Shown here one piece after another: positions 10,204 through 18,933 of a stretch of DNA of 64,000 nucleotides; the first letter of the stretch is position 1; each line of letters starts with the position of its first letter. The translations under genes were made by a program, and so were the position numbers. Below the pieces are notes generated by a model. It was not told where the DNA came from. It saw nothing but the letters and a program-made list of their open reading frames with translations, and ran no database searches. Origin of the DNA: Pontibacter sp. E15-1 (GTDB lineage Bacteria; Bacteroidota; Bacteroidia; Cytophagales; Hymenobacteraceae); the NCBI RefSeq assembly GCF_022601975.1, contig NZ_JAKVIR010000005.1, positions 172,855-236,854 on the forward strand, given 5' to 3'.

Positions 10204-10350
10204 GCCTTCCCAACGACTCTTCACATGACATGGGCAAATGTATTTCGGCAGCCAGCATCAAGTTTTGGAAGACCGTAACATCAAAACAAGTGCTACAAAC
10301 CATAATTGGGCCGTTAAAGAGCACTTTATATTGAACCCAGCGCCATGCAG

Positions 10351-10527
10351 TTAAGCTGACTTATCGTACAGATACTTTGCGAGGCTCGGCACAAAGACAA
10401 TTGCAAACAAACCCATACCTAACTGCAGAAGTCCATCAGCCCCCTGAAGGTGCAACAGTTTGAACAGGATACTCAATGTAGTAAGCGACACCGACACTGC
10501 ACCAGAAATAAACGCTATTTTTTTCAT
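10351..10527 (-). CDS. Small membrane protein, two helices
   Basis: A 58-residue protein with two predicted membrane helices (IAFISGAVSVSLTTLSILF and LLQLGMGLFAIVFVPSLA) and a short positively charged tail. The frame is open to 10617, but the upstream part is not membrane-like and the ATG at 10527 gives a typical MKKIAF start. Spacing and residues (LFKLLHLQGAD) faintly recall GldL-like helical hairpins common in Bacteroidota, but this is too short for GldL. It is convergent with the aldehyde dehydrogenase. Function unknown. Confidence 0.6.
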   Translation of the reverse strand: MKKIAFISGAVSVSLTTLSILFKLLHLQGADGLLQLGMGLFAIVFVPSLAKYLYDKSA

Positions 10528-10688
10528 GTTGATTATCAGTTGCTGTTTGGTTCTAATGCAAGCTAACGAAAACCCGATCAGTTGACTCCAAACTGGAGTT
10601 GATGTTCTATCTGTCATGTATGGGTTTGCGTCACAAGGCTCGACTTCCGGCCGATATTCTCCTGCCGGTATGGGTATGCTTTCTGGCC

Positions 10689-12461
10689 TTATTGATTCTC
10701 TACGAACTTTAGACGCAGTCCTTTTACTTCGGCCACGTTTTCATTTTTTACGCGAAGGGCTTTTAGCTTTACTACGTGTTTGCCCGCTGGGATTTGAAAC
10801 GTACCGATGCGCAGAGCTTTCCATTCCTGCATTTCATACGCTTCCTTTCGGGGCACTCTGTCCGGACTTGGCAGTTGTTCCGAGGAAAAGGGCTCCCGGA
10901 TGGAGACAGCTTTGCTTTGCTTCCCGATGCTGCACACAATCCGGGAACCCACGTTTTCGTCGGCGCACAAGTACTCCATTTCAACGAGATATTTCCCCGG
11001 CTTTTGGCAATCAATCTCCCAGTACAGGCTATCCTCGGTGCCAGGCCATTTCTCTACCCAGTCATGTGCCCAGCCATGGCCCTCCTTAAACCTGATTCCT
11101 GCAGAAAGTGTGGCCTCATAAACGGGCAACGTTACTCCCATGGCCGAAAGCACAAGGGGCCTGTCAAGTTTTAGAGAGGAGGTAGCGCCGTTAAACCACT
11201 GCTGATACGCTTTTGTATACTGGTTGGCAAGCGCCGTTTTTTGCCGCGAGAGATCATTTTTTTCCTCGGGATCCTGCAAGAGATCATATAACTGGGGACT
11301 GCCGCTTTCATAGGCAAAACGATACTGACTGTCGCGGAAACCTCCGGAGTTGATCGTAACCGGCACCTCCATGAAGTTGACGTGCGTAAATATTTTCCTG
11401 TTAGCGGCTGGGGGCTCGCTGCCCCGCAAAATCATCGGGGCGAAGCTCATTCCGTCAAGTGGCTTGCCTGGCACGGCCTCCAATTGGCACATCTCAAAAA
11501 GGGTGGGATAAAGATCGACATGGGCCATCGGCGTTTCCATGATTTTGCCAGCCGGGATATGGTTTTTCCAACTGATAAAGAACGGGACACGCACACCACC
11601 CTCGTGCACACTGCCTTTGATGCCTCGCATCGCACCATTGTACCGAACGCCGTTTGGCCCGTTGTCAGACAGGAAAATGACGATGGTGTTTTCTTCGAGA
11701 TGCTTATCTTTCAGGTAACGCAACACCCTGCCCACATTATCATCCACATTTTCCACCATGCCATAGATGCTTGCCAGTTCATCGCTCAGGCCCTTGGCTT
11801 TATACTTCTCGAAGTAGGTATCGGGCACCTGGTGAGGGGTATGCGGCGCGTTGTAGGGGATGTAGCAGAAGAAAGGTTCCTGTCCGCTGGAAGCCATGAA
11901 CTGCAGGGCGGCATCTGTCAGCACATCCGTGATATAGCCTTTGGTCTTTACTGTTTTGCCGTTGTGGTCCAGGTCGGTGTTGAAATAGTTTGACCAGTGC
12001 CCTGCGCTGAAACCCAGGAATTCGTCGAACCCCTGATCATTGGGACGGTTGGGATAGTGCTGGCCGTTGTGCCACTTGCCAAAAATACCGGTTTTATACC
12101 CATTGGCCTTAAACAGCTCGGCAAGCGTGGTTTCATCCGTGTCCATTACCTCCAGCCCTTTCGAGACAGATACGACCCCGGTCTGCAGACTATACCTACC
12201 TGTTAGGATGCTTGCCCTCGACGGAGCGCACAGGGGGCTTACATAAAAGTTCTCAAAGCGTTCTCCGCTTCTGGCCAGCTGATCCAGTTGAGGGGTTTCT
12301 ACCCAAGGGTTGCCATGCAAGCTTAAGTCCCCCCATCCCTGGTCATCGGTCAGGATAAGCACCACGTTCGGTTTTTTCTGCGCGATGGCTGACGTGGCAA
12401 AAAGCAGAAAGAGAAGGGCAATGGTATACCGTACGCGTCCTCTGTGTTCCTGATGTTTCAT
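10689..12461 (-). CDS. Sulfatase (formylglycine-dependent, type I), secreted
   Basis: A type I sulfatase hydrolyses sulfate esters. After a signal peptide (ending SAIAQ) comes the metal-binding NVVLILTDDQGWGD. The signature CAPSRASILTGR at Cys78 follows, where the Cys would be converted to formylglycine by a maturase encoded elsewhere. Further conserved parts are GKWHNG, PHTP and FLSDNG. The last 150 or so residues form an extra beta-rich domain (DSLYWEIDCQKPGKYLVEMEY, GKHVVKLKALRV) that looks like a carbohydrate-binding-type sandwich. The frame is open to 12521, but ATG 12461 begins the signal peptide. In Bacteroidota such enzymes often strip sulfate from host or algal glycans. No SusCD pair is adjacent, so the substrate is unknown. 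Confidence 0.92.
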   Translation of the reverse strand: MKHQEHRGRVRYTIALLFLLFATSAIAQKKPNVVLILTDDQGWGDLSLHGNPWVETPQLDQLARSGERFENFYVSPLCAPSRASILTGRYSLQTGVVSVSKGLEVMDTDETTLAELFKANGYKTGIFGKWHNGQHYPNRPNDQGFDEFLGFSAGHWSNYFNTDLDHNGKTVKTKGYITDVLTDAALQFMASSGQEPFFCYIPYNAPHTPHQVPDTYFEKYKAKGLSDELASIYGMVENVDDNVGRVLRYLKDKHLEENTIVIFLSDNGPNGVRYNGAMRGIKGSVHEGGVRVPFFISWKNHIPAGKIMETPMAHVDLYPTLFEMCQLEAVPGKPLDGMSFAPMILRGSEPPAANRKIFTHVNFMEVPVTINSGGFRDSQYRFAYESGSPQLYDLLQDPEEKNDLSRQKTALANQYTKAYQQWFNGATSSLKLDRPLVLSAMGVTLPVYEATLSAGIRFKEGHGWAHDWVEKWPGTEDSLYWEIDCQKPGKYLVEMEYLCADENVGSRIVCSIGKQSKAVSIREPFSSEQLPSPDRVPRKEAYEMQEWKALRIGTFQIPAGKHVVKLKALRVKNENVAEVKGLRLKFVENQ

Positions 12462-12591
12462 ATAGCCTTGCTTCATTCGGGTGTATGGAAATGCCCTGCG
12501 CGTGGTTTCGCGGCGGCGCACAAACGCAATGACCGAATATACTATAATGAATTGAAAAAAGCAGCCTACAAATTAGTACACCACCACAACG

Positions 12592-13926
12592 CTATACCAC
12601 TGCCTTCTCCGAAATCGTATCCTCAACCGGGGTATTCTCCTGCTTCTGGCCCACGATAAACCTGTTGCCGGTATCGTAAGTAAAGTAGCTCCAGAGCCAG
12701 TTCATCGTCACGACCAGCTTGTTGCGGAACCCTATCACCGACACCAGGTGGATAAACATCCAGATTAGCCAGGCCATAAACCCCTGCGTTTTGATCTCCT
12801 TTTTTCCGAGCTTCAGGTCGGCCACCGCGCGGTTGCGGCCCACTGTGGCCATCGAGCCCTTGTCGTTATAGGTAAAAGGCTCCAGGGGCGTGCCCGCCAG
12901 CAGGTGTCCGATGTTCCTGCCCAGCAGGCGGCCCTGCTGTATCGCTGCCTGCGCCAGCATGGGGTGCCCCTGCGGGTTCTCCTCCGTCACCATGGCTGCG
13001 AGGTCGCCGATGGCGAACACGTTTTCATACCCAGACACGCGGTTGTATCGGTCTACCAGCAGGCGACTCCCGGGCAAAATGCTCTCTGGCCGGATGCCCC
13101 GCACGGGAGCCCCGGCTACGCCCGCCGCCCAGATCAGGGTGCGTGTCACGAGGGTCTCGCCTGTGTCTAACGACACGGTATAGCCGTCGTAGGATTTCAC
13201 GCGGCGATTCAGCCATACCTTCACGCCAAAATCCTCCAGAAAACGCAAGGCTTCCCGCGAGGCCTCTCCCGACATCCCCTTCAGCAGATGGGGGCCGCTT
13301 TGGATCAGGTGAATGTCCATGTCCCGGAAGTTGAGCTCTTTGTAGTCGTTCGGGAAGACGTGCTTCCGCAGCTCGCTCAGCGCCCCCGCCAGTTCCACTC
13401 CCGTCGGCCCGCCGCCCACGATCACGTAATCCATCAGGCTGTTTTTCTGCTCCTCATCGGCTACCTGCAATGCCTTCTCAAAGTTTTGCAGCATGGTGTT
13501 CCGCAAGATCAGGGCATCGTCCAGGCTCTTCATCGAGATGGCCTTCTCCTCCATCACCTTGTCGCCGAAAAAGTTTGACGTCGCGCCGGTGGCCAGCACC
13601 AGGTAATCATACTCGATCAGGCCAATCGTTGTCTCCACCATGCGGTTGCCTGTGTCGATGGATTCTACCTCGGCCAGCCTGAAATAGAAATTCTCCTGGC
13701 CTTTGTATATTTTCCGGAAAGGGTGTATGATGGAGTCGGCCTCGACGCCCGCGGTAGCCACCTGGTAGAGCAGCGGCTGAAAGGTATGGTAGTTCTCTCG
13801 GTCTACGAGCACCACTTGCACTTCGGTGTGGCGCAGGGCTTTCGCCAGCTCGATGCCGCCAAACCCGCCCCCGATAATGAGCACACGCGGCTTGCCGGTA
13901 TGGGCTATTCTGGTTTCTTGTGTCAT
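12592..13926 (-). CDS. ndh: Type II NADH dehydrogenase (NDH-2)
   Basis: NDH-2 is a non-pumping flavoenzyme that moves electrons from NADH to quinone at the inner face of the membrane. The FAD fold is VLIIGGGFGGIELAKAL near the N-terminus, with YLVLATGATSNFFG following. The second nucleotide fold is YVIVGGGPTGVELAGAL, and the FAD C-site is NVFAIGDLAAM. The C-terminus has hydrophobic, amphipathic stretches (FMAWLIWMFIHLVSVIGF, LVVTMNWLWSYFTY) that anchor it to the membrane. The frame is open to 13980, but the ATG at 13926 fits the family. About 445 residues, normal for the family. Confidence 0.94.
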   Translation of the reverse strand: MTQETRIAHTGKPRVLIIGGGFGGIELAKALRHTEVQVVLVDRENYHTFQPLLYQVATAGVEADSIIHPFRKIYKGQENFYFRLAEVESIDTGNRMVETTIGLIEYDYLVLATGATSNFFGDKVMEEKAISMKSLDDALILRNTMLQNFEKALQVADEEQKNSLMDYVIVGGGPTGVELAGALSELRKHVFPNDYKELNFRDMDIHLIQSGPHLLKGMSGEASREALRFLEDFGVKVWLNRRVKSYDGYTVSLDTGETLVTRTLIWAAGVAGAPVRGIRPESILPGSRLLVDRYNRVSGYENVFAIGDLAAMVTEENPQGHPMLAQAAIQQGRLLGRNIGHLLAGTPLEPFTYNDKGSMATVGRNRAVADLKLGKKEIKTQGFMAWLIWMFIHLVSVIGFRNKLVVTMNWLWSYFTYDTGNRFIVGQKQENTPVEDTISEKAVV

Positions 13927-14139
13927 GTAATCTACTCGTAAATCAGGGGAGGTTAACATTGGGTATGAGGGTATGCGCAAACCGGTAACAGCCAGGAGCA
14001 GTTATACCCCGGTGCGCCCAGTATACTACGGAAGGCGCAGGCGCGTGTTCTGTCTGTCAGCAGCGATGACCGCAAAGTAGATGCGTCTAAGATACGAGGT
14101 TAGCCGCGGGGCCATATCACGCATCAGCCTGTGCGGGCG

Positions 14140-14475
14140 CTATTCCCGCGTGTCGAGGTTCTTGCCCAAGTCCCGTACCTGACTCATGAAAGTTTCGATT
14201 TTATCGTCGGCATACGTGCCGTAGGCGTCTGAGAGAGTGCCCTTTGCGCCAGTGGCGGTCTCCAGCACATAGAGGATTGCCATGTCGTCGGGGTTGCTTT
14301 CGCCCTCGAAGCGGTAGAAGTTCACGATCTGCACTTGGCCCGGCTCGAATTCCTGCGTCCCGTCCGTCGTGCTCAGGCGCCCGTTTTCGGTCACTCTAAA
14401 GTCCTGAACGTAGCCTCGCTCCCGCACCTGGGCGAGCACCGTGATTAAAGGGGTTAAATCGTTTGTGTCCTGCAT
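14140..14475 (-). CDS. Small conserved protein of unknown function
   Basis: A 111-residue soluble protein with the conserved-looking core VNFYRFEGESNPDDMAILYVLETATGAKGTLSDAYGTYADD. From memory, similar small Bacteroidota proteins are often labelled phosphoribosylpyrophosphate synthetase, but the size and lack of a PRPP motif make that label doubtful. Its first 23 bases (14453-14475) lie inside the left 419-bp direct repeat. Before the insertion it probably followed the gfo gene directly, 98 bases downstream on the same strand. The coding frame is intact. Confidence 0.75.
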   Translation of the reverse strand: MQDTNDLTPLITVLAQVRERGYVQDFRVTENGRLSTTDGTQEFEPGQVQIVNFYRFEGESNPDDMAILYVLETATGAKGTLSDAYGTYADDKIETFMSQVRDLGKNLDTRE

Positions 14476-14871
14476 TGCGCTATCGGTATGAAGTGGTATA
14501 AACTACTCCCTATACGCAAAAGCAGGACAAGGATACGCACCGCACAGCAGCAAATGGCACCAGAATCTGCGCCTTATGGCCGCTCTAGCTGCCCGACGAT
14601 GCGCTCGCAGAGCTCATGGGTCAACAGCGCGTCAGTAGCCGAAACTTGAGGGGTTTGCCCTGTCTTCACAGTCTGGATGAAATCCTCTACGATCTGCTCG
14701 AAGCCGCGTTTGTGCAGCATGGGCTCCCAATCGCTGCTGCCGGGCCGCGTCTCATCTCCCCCCTTCCGGATCACCAGGTCAGAAACCTGCAAGGCCATGC
14801 GTTTCTCGCCCGCGCTCATCACCTCCACCCGTTCCTCCGACGCGCCGCTGTCGCGGTTCATGATGCCGATG
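14453..14871. repeat. Left copy of 419-bp direct repeat
   Basis: This segment is matched base for base in length by 16749-17167 with about 10 mismatches (roughly 97.6% identity by my reading). It contains, on the minus strand, the last third of the Gfo/Idh gene, the 98-bp spacer, and the first 23 bases of the gene at 14140-14475. It bounds the AT-rich insert on its left. Confidence 0.95.
14574..14871 (-). pseudogene. Truncated 3' copy of the Gfo/Idh oxidoreductase
   Basis: It encodes the last 98 or so residues (about 206-303) of the protein encoded intact at 16870-17781, beginning inside INRDSGASEE-like sequence and ending at the same LERP terminus. It has no start and no catalytic or NAD domain, so it should be inactive. 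It is the gene-fragment part of the left 419-bp repeat. Confidence 0.9.
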
Positions 14872-14964
14872 TAATGTTGGCACTACTTCTAAAAAGCTGA
14901 TAAGTTCAGATAGGATGTTACTTTTTAAGTGATTTTCTAGGGTGTAATTCAGGTCTTTCACCAT
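14872..14964 (-). other. Possible 5' remnant of a lost gene
   Basis: On the minus strand an ATG at 14964 starts about 31 codons (MVKDLNYTLENHLK, then SELISFLEVVP) that look protein-like and share the AT-rich codon use of the insert. The frame then runs into the G+C-rich gfo fragment at the repeat junction. It may be the start of a gene cut off when the segment was assembled. Too short to assign. Confidence 0.3.
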
Positions 14965-15078
14965 GATTTAATGTTTTTAGCGAGTAAAGGTAAGTTACCT
15001 ATAGAAGTATATATTCCTTTTTTAGTAATTAATATCTAATCAAATTGATGGATCTTATTACATACTTAACTCAATATT

Positions 15079-16575
15079 ATGAAGAAAATTTATTACATGT
15101 TAATCGGCTTCCTACTGTTAGGTGGAGCATCAGCTTGTCAAGAAGAAGAGGTAATGGCACCGGGTTCTGCAGCTCCCTTGGCTACGTCAAGGACTTTATA
15201 TGCCATTCCCTCATACTCCTTAGACTGGGAAAATATTGATTATATGCCATGGCCTAACAATGATGCTCCTAGAGTACCATGGGAGGTCACCACCAGTTAC
15301 ATTCCGTTTGATATACGCTTTGATTATAAAAAAGAAGACGGATGGGAATTACTTTACAGTACATTCAGCTCTAATAGAATCGAGAACGATCTATACTTTA
15401 TACTATACAATAAGTATAGAGGAGTGATGCGCCTTTATTACTTATCAGATCCTGGTTTGCAAGAGAGTAGCTATATGGTGAGTACATTGAGAAAAGAAGG
15501 GCCTGCAGCAGGAAATTCTCCTTTACTCAACTTCTCTGACCAAGAAGTTGTAGACTTCAATGTTAAATCACCTTTTGCATCTAGAACAGAAGAAGCACAA
15601 TTTAGCGGCAGAGCGTGGTATGCTTTTGAATATGAAGTGCCTTATGACCCAAGCATTGCATCTGGTAACTACAGTAATTTTTCAATGAATTGGCGCATAA
15701 ATTCAGTTAACATTTCAAAATTAGAAATTAATGGTCGTGGAGCTCTTGAAGGTAAGGTGCCTTCAGTGTCATCGCCAGGTATTAACTTGAGTTTAAGCTC
15801 CAATTTCACAAATAAATCTAATAGCGGTGTACAGATTACAGGTCCTACAGTAGTTGAAAATGGTGGATCGGGAGGAGGCTCAGGATCATGGTTTACTGAC
15901 GCAATCAAAGCGGGATTGTCTAAAGCCCTAACAAATGGTGTATCAGGAATTGCAACAAATATTCTGAGTGGTATCTTCACGAAGAAGAAGGATAATACGG
16001 CAAATATAGCAACTATGAAACTTAAAGCCACTATGACTTACACAGGGACAGTGCAGTCAAGTTCGGGTTTAGATAATTTTGCATTGCCACTCCCTGGGTA
16101 TGGCGATTCGAGGTATCAGAACACTTATAATAAAATTCCTGGTATATTTTACATATCAGGAAGACCTACTGTACAGCAAAAGATTTTACATTATGCTAAA
16201 AAGACCGAGTGGGGCGGTGGTTATGATTTAAATGGAAGTTATTATACGAATACATATAGTAATCCTTCTAATTTTCAACTCATTTACAATCCTGAAATTC
16301 TTAAAATTGCCTCCATACAAAATGTTAGATATGAAATGATTTTGCTAAATTCTGGAGAGATAACCTCTGGGCAGATAGAAACGATCGGAGACAAAATGTA
16401 CGCTGTTGGATTGATAGCAGGATATAAATCAGATCAGGAACCTTCTACAGAGGGATTTGTTGGCCTGCGAGTGTCTTTTAAAGTAGTGCCTAATGACGGC
16501 TCTCCAGCTGTTTTATTAGTTAAGACATTTAAATGTAATATCAATACTACGACAGAAATTATACCATATCAATAA
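15079..16575 (+). CDS. Unknown predicted lipoprotein on the inserted segment
   Basis: A 498-residue protein with a lipoprotein signal (MKKIYYMLIGFLLLGGASAC, Cys20) followed by an acidic QEEE, so it is probably anchored in the outer membrane. Residues 30-260 look beta-rich and aromatic. A Gly/Ser linker (GGSGGGSGS, about 262-270) then leads into a long mostly hydrophobic, amphipathic stretch (about 271-305, including AIKAGLSKALTNGVSGIATN). A second beta-rich part follows to the end. I recognise no family. The hydrophobic segment in the middle of an otherwise polar protein could insert into a membrane, which makes a toxin or pore role conceivable but unproven. AT-rich codon use unlike all neighbours points to horizontal gain. 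Confidence 0.8.
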   Translation: MKKIYYMLIGFLLLGGASACQEEEVMAPGSAAPLATSRTLYAIPSYSLDWENIDYMPWPNNDAPRVPWEVTTSYIPFDIRFDYKKEDGWELLYSTFSSNRIENDLYFILYNKYRGVMRLYYLSDPGLQESSYMVSTLRKEGPAAGNSPLLNFSDQEVVDFNVKSPFASRTEEAQFSGRAWYAFEYEVPYDPSIASGNYSNFSMNWRINSVNISKLEINGRGALEGKVPSVSSPGINLSLSSNFTNKSNSGVQITGPTVVENGGSGGGSGSWFTDAIKAGLSKALTNGVSGIATNILSGIFTKKKDNTANIATMKLKATMTYTGTVQSSSGLDNFALPLPGYGDSRYQNTYNKIPGIFYISGRPTVQQKILHYAKKTEWGGGYDLNGSYYTNTYSNPSNFQLIYNPEILKIASIQNVRYEMILLNSGEITSGQIETIGDKMYAVGLIAGYKSDQEPSTEGFVGLRVSFKVVPNDGSPAVLLVKTFKCNINTTTEIIPYQ

Positions 16576-16603
16576 AATCGGTATAGAACACGTGATCTTT
16601 TGA

Positions 16604-16636
16604 ACAACAGCCGCTCAACTCCAGTGCGGCTGTTGT
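16604..16636 (+). terminator. Hairpin after the inserted lipoprotein gene
   Basis: The perfect 11-base arms ACAACAGCCGC / GCGGCTGTTGT have an 11-base loop and lie 28 bases after the stop. Only a weak T-rich tail (GGTTATT) follows, so this is a likely but not strong terminator. Confidence 0.6.
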
Positions 16637-16748
16637 GGTTATTGCATATACGGTTGTATATCATAACAGAGTGCCCTTCCACATTTACTTAATACTCGAG
16701 AGTGCAGCCACCTCCTTATGTACCTAGTAAAGTACCCTAGCCAAGCGC

Positions 16749-17167
16749 GTTAAATCGTTTGTGTCCTGCATTGCGCTATCGGTATGAAGTGGTATAAACT
16801 ACTCCCTATACGCAAAAGCAGGACAAGGATACGCACCGCACAGCGGCAAATGGCACCAGTATCTGCGCCTTATGGCCGCTCTAGCTGCCCGACGATGCGC
16901 TCGCAGAGCTCATGGGTCAACAGCGCGTCAGCAGCCGAAACGTGAGGGGTTTGCCCTGTCTTCACAGCCTGGATGAAATCCTCTACGATCTGCTCGAAGC
17001 CGCGTTTGTGCAGCATCGGCTCCCAATCGCTGGTGCCGGGCCGCGTCTCATCTCCCCCCTTCCGGATCACCAGGTCAGAAACCTGCAAGGCCATGCGTTT
17101 CTCGCCTGCGCTCATCACCTCCACCCGTTCCTCCGACGCGCCGCTGTCACGGTTCATAATGCCGATG
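16749..17167. repeat. Right copy of 419-bp direct repeat
   Basis: The partner of 14453-14871, same length and same orientation. Here the gfo part is continuous with the full gene. The opposite end carries an orphan copy of the leader and first codons of the gene at 14140-14475, which then runs into insert DNA. Confidence 0.95.
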
Positions 17168-17781
17168 GCGGTGGCCCCATTGCTGGCTGTCATTTGCACC
17201 GTGACGTGATAAAGCAGCCCATCCTCTACTTTCCCGCGCACGAGAAGCTCCGCTACGGGGTATGGGAAAAGGTAGCGCAGCGTGTCCGCCACATGGATAA
17301 AATCGTCGAAGACAAAGGTGCGGATCGGGGCGGGTTGCGCCACTCTGTTTTTCTGCATCAGCACCATATTGGGCGCTTCCAGGCTCCTGAGTTGCTGGTA
17401 CGCAGGGGCATACCGCCGGTTAAATCCCGCCATCAGCACCAGGCCCTGCGTTTCGGCAAGGGTAACCAGCTGCTTCGTGGAGGCGAGGTCGTAGGTGATA
17501 GGCTTGTCGACGTACACGTGTATGCCGCGGCGCAGCAGTTGCTCCACCAGTTCGGCGTGCGCCTCGGTGGCCCCATGCACAAAGGCCCCCTTTATACCGC
17601 TTTCCAGCAGCGACGCCAGGCTTGGATGCAGGTGCAGGAACCGGTACTGAGCCCCAATGCGGGAGAGCTTTTCCGGGTTTCGGGTATGGAGGTGCACTTC
17701 CACATCCGCGCGACTGCTCACCACGGGCAGGTATGCTTTGCCGGCAATGTCGCCAAGGCCAATGATTCCTATTTTCAGCAT
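16870..17781 (-). CDS. Gfo/Idh/MocA-family NAD(P)-dependent oxidoreductase
   Basis: The family oxidises or reduces sugars, inositols and related compounds in the cytoplasm. The N-terminal Rossmann motif is KIGIIGLGDIAGKAYLPV. VDKPIT (about residue 92) corresponds to the family EKP motif with its catalytic Lys, and MAGFNRRYAPAY follows. The C-terminal part is beta-sheet rich. At 303 residues it is at the short end of the family. The last third of the gene lies in the right 419-bp repeat, and the intact gene may be a hybrid of two parental copies. The substrate is not predictable. The start is the ATG at 17781; upstream is a long non-coding region. Confidence 0.9.
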   Translation of the reverse strand: MLKIGIIGLGDIAGKAYLPVVSSRADVEVHLHTRNPEKLSRIGAQYRFLHLHPSLASLLESGIKGAFVHGATEAHAELVEQLLRRGIHVYVDKPITYDLASTKQLVTLAETQGLVLMAGFNRRYAPAYQQLRSLEAPNMVLMQKNRVAQPAPIRTFVFDDFIHVADTLRYLFPYPVAELLVRGKVEDGLLYHVTVQMTASNGATAIGIMNRDSGASEERVEVMSAGEKRMALQVSDLVIRKGGDETRPGTSDWEPMLHKRGFEQIVEDFIQAVKTGQTPHVSAADALLTHELCERIVGQLERP

Positions 17782-18418
17782 GTTTCTATGTTTGGGCTTT
17801 CGTGCAATCCCCTGCTATACCCGCGTCTGCGCGCTTGGGTTGGGTTACAGCGAATGTAACAAGGCTGTAGCTGAATAGCCATACCTGCCCTGATTATTTC
17901 AGTGGGTGGTCCGTCCAAATCCTGCACGGAAGGTGCGATGAAGCTGGCCCATACCCAGCCGTGCTCCTCAAGGCAACTTAGGAAGAGACAGCGCAATCAG
18001 GCGTATACCAAATAGCGATGTTGCAGGGGGGCTGGTATAAAACCGCTTATTTTTTCATCAACCAGGACTTTCGCATCTAATCGAAACACGGAGCGAACGC
18101 AATCTGCAGCCTGCCGTTGTTGTGTGTGCTCACCAACAACTTGTTTGTCAAAAGACGCAACAAGGGCAGCTTTGCGAAAGCCTTGTCAATATTATTTATA
18201 CCTGCTGTTACGGAATGCCCTCATTTGTCTTTCTTTGAAGGGGGCTTTTTAAACCGTGCTGCTCTATTGCGTAACATCGGCTATACATGCACTTATGTTA
18301 GATCGATCTATTACAAAAAGAATTTTCGAAAAAAGTGCGGGGCTTCGGTCCAAATTTGCTGATGCTGTCCGTCATTAGGGTATAAAACAGTTATCTTAAT
18401 TTATCTAACGACATCAAA
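17782..18418. other. Intergenic region containing palindromic repeat copy A
   Basis: Non-coding DNA between the divergent gfo and DinB genes. Its main content is the repeat at 18063-18184. Short open frames on both strands (17775-17996, 18117-18362) lack protein-like composition and overlap the repeat, so they are not called. Confidence 0.5.
18063..18184. repeat. Palindromic intergenic repeat, copy A
   Basis: A 122-base element bounded by CAGGACTTTCGCA on the left and TGCGAAAGCCTTG on the right, which are near-perfect inverted repeats. It is strongly similar to 32564-32679, differing mainly by a 7-base insertion (near 18102-18108) and scattered substitutions. Inner complementary blocks (CTGCCGTTGTTG / CAACAAGGGCAG) would extend the hairpin. 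It is MITE-like, with no coding capacity. Confidence 0.85.
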
Positions 18419-18904
18419 ATGGCCAATGCTATCCATCAATCCGAACTGATCCTGAACATGAACAGCCGCTTGTTTCTCAACTCCCTGGAGGGTGTTACAG
18501 AAGAGCAGGCAACCGAACGCATCAGCGACCACAACAACCCCCTGATATGGTTGGCGACGCATACCGTTTGGGCGCGCTACAACATGAGTATGCTGTTGGG
18601 CAAACCGGCTGAACACAACCCTTATGATGGCAAGTTCGATAACTTCAGGCCATACGATGCCGCAGAGGATTACCCCAGCCTTGCGGAGGTAAATGCTGAG
18701 TGGCAGAAAGCAACCGCTCTGCTGGCCGAGGCCCTGCAAAGCGCAAGCGAAGCGCACCTTGCCGCCGATTGCCCGATAAAGAGCCCGATCGGCGACTTTA
18801 CCAACGCCGGCACGTTCGCCTTCCTGGTACAGCACGAAAGCTATGACATCGGCCAGATGGCTTTCCTGAAGAAGTACCTCACCAAAGAGGCCATGAAATA
18901 CTAA
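18419..18904 (+). CDS. DinB-superfamily protein
   Basis: A 161-residue protein predicted to form the DinB four-helix bundle, which often binds a metal through three His. Candidate ligands lie in NPLIWLATHTVWARY (about residue 49) and VQHESYDIGQM (about residue 141). DinB-like proteins in other bacteria act as thiol transferases or are of unknown function. It heads a same-strand group with YCII, START-like and ECF sigma genes; the 29-base gap to the next gene suggests co-transcription. Enzyme activity is not predictable. Confidence 0.8.
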   Translation: MANAIHQSELILNMNSRLFLNSLEGVTEEQATERISDHNNPLIWLATHTVWARYNMSMLLGKPAEHNPYDGKFDNFRPYDAAEDYPSLAEVNAEWQKATALLAEALQSASEAHLAADCPIKSPIGDFTNAGTFAFLVQHESYDIGQMAFLKKYLTKEAMKY

Positions 18905-18933
18905 CCTTACTCGAACCATTTAAAGCAAAAACC

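Larger units (their letters stand above)
14872..16748. other. AT-rich inserted segment between the direct repeats
   Basis: 1877 bases that are visibly richer in A+T than both flanks and have different codon use. It carries one complete gene (15079-16575), its terminator, a possible truncated frame at the left edge, and about 110 bases of featureless DNA at the right edge. No transposase, integrase or clear terminal inverted repeat is present; only a 5-base TTGGC/GCCAA match lies near the ends. Together with one repeat copy it equals a 2296-bp unit, as expected for a circle integrated by a single crossover (inference). Confidence 0.75.

Noticed and set aside
14453..17167. Classical insertion sequence or composite transposon
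   Set aside because: The 419-bp repeats are chromosomal gene fragments, not IS ends, and no transposase, resolvase or integrase frame exists inside. The 5-base TTGGC/GCCAA match near the ends is within chance.
18117..18362. 81-codon frame overlapping repeat copy A
   Set aside because: Half of it is the palindromic repeat and the rest is unrelated intergenic sequence.
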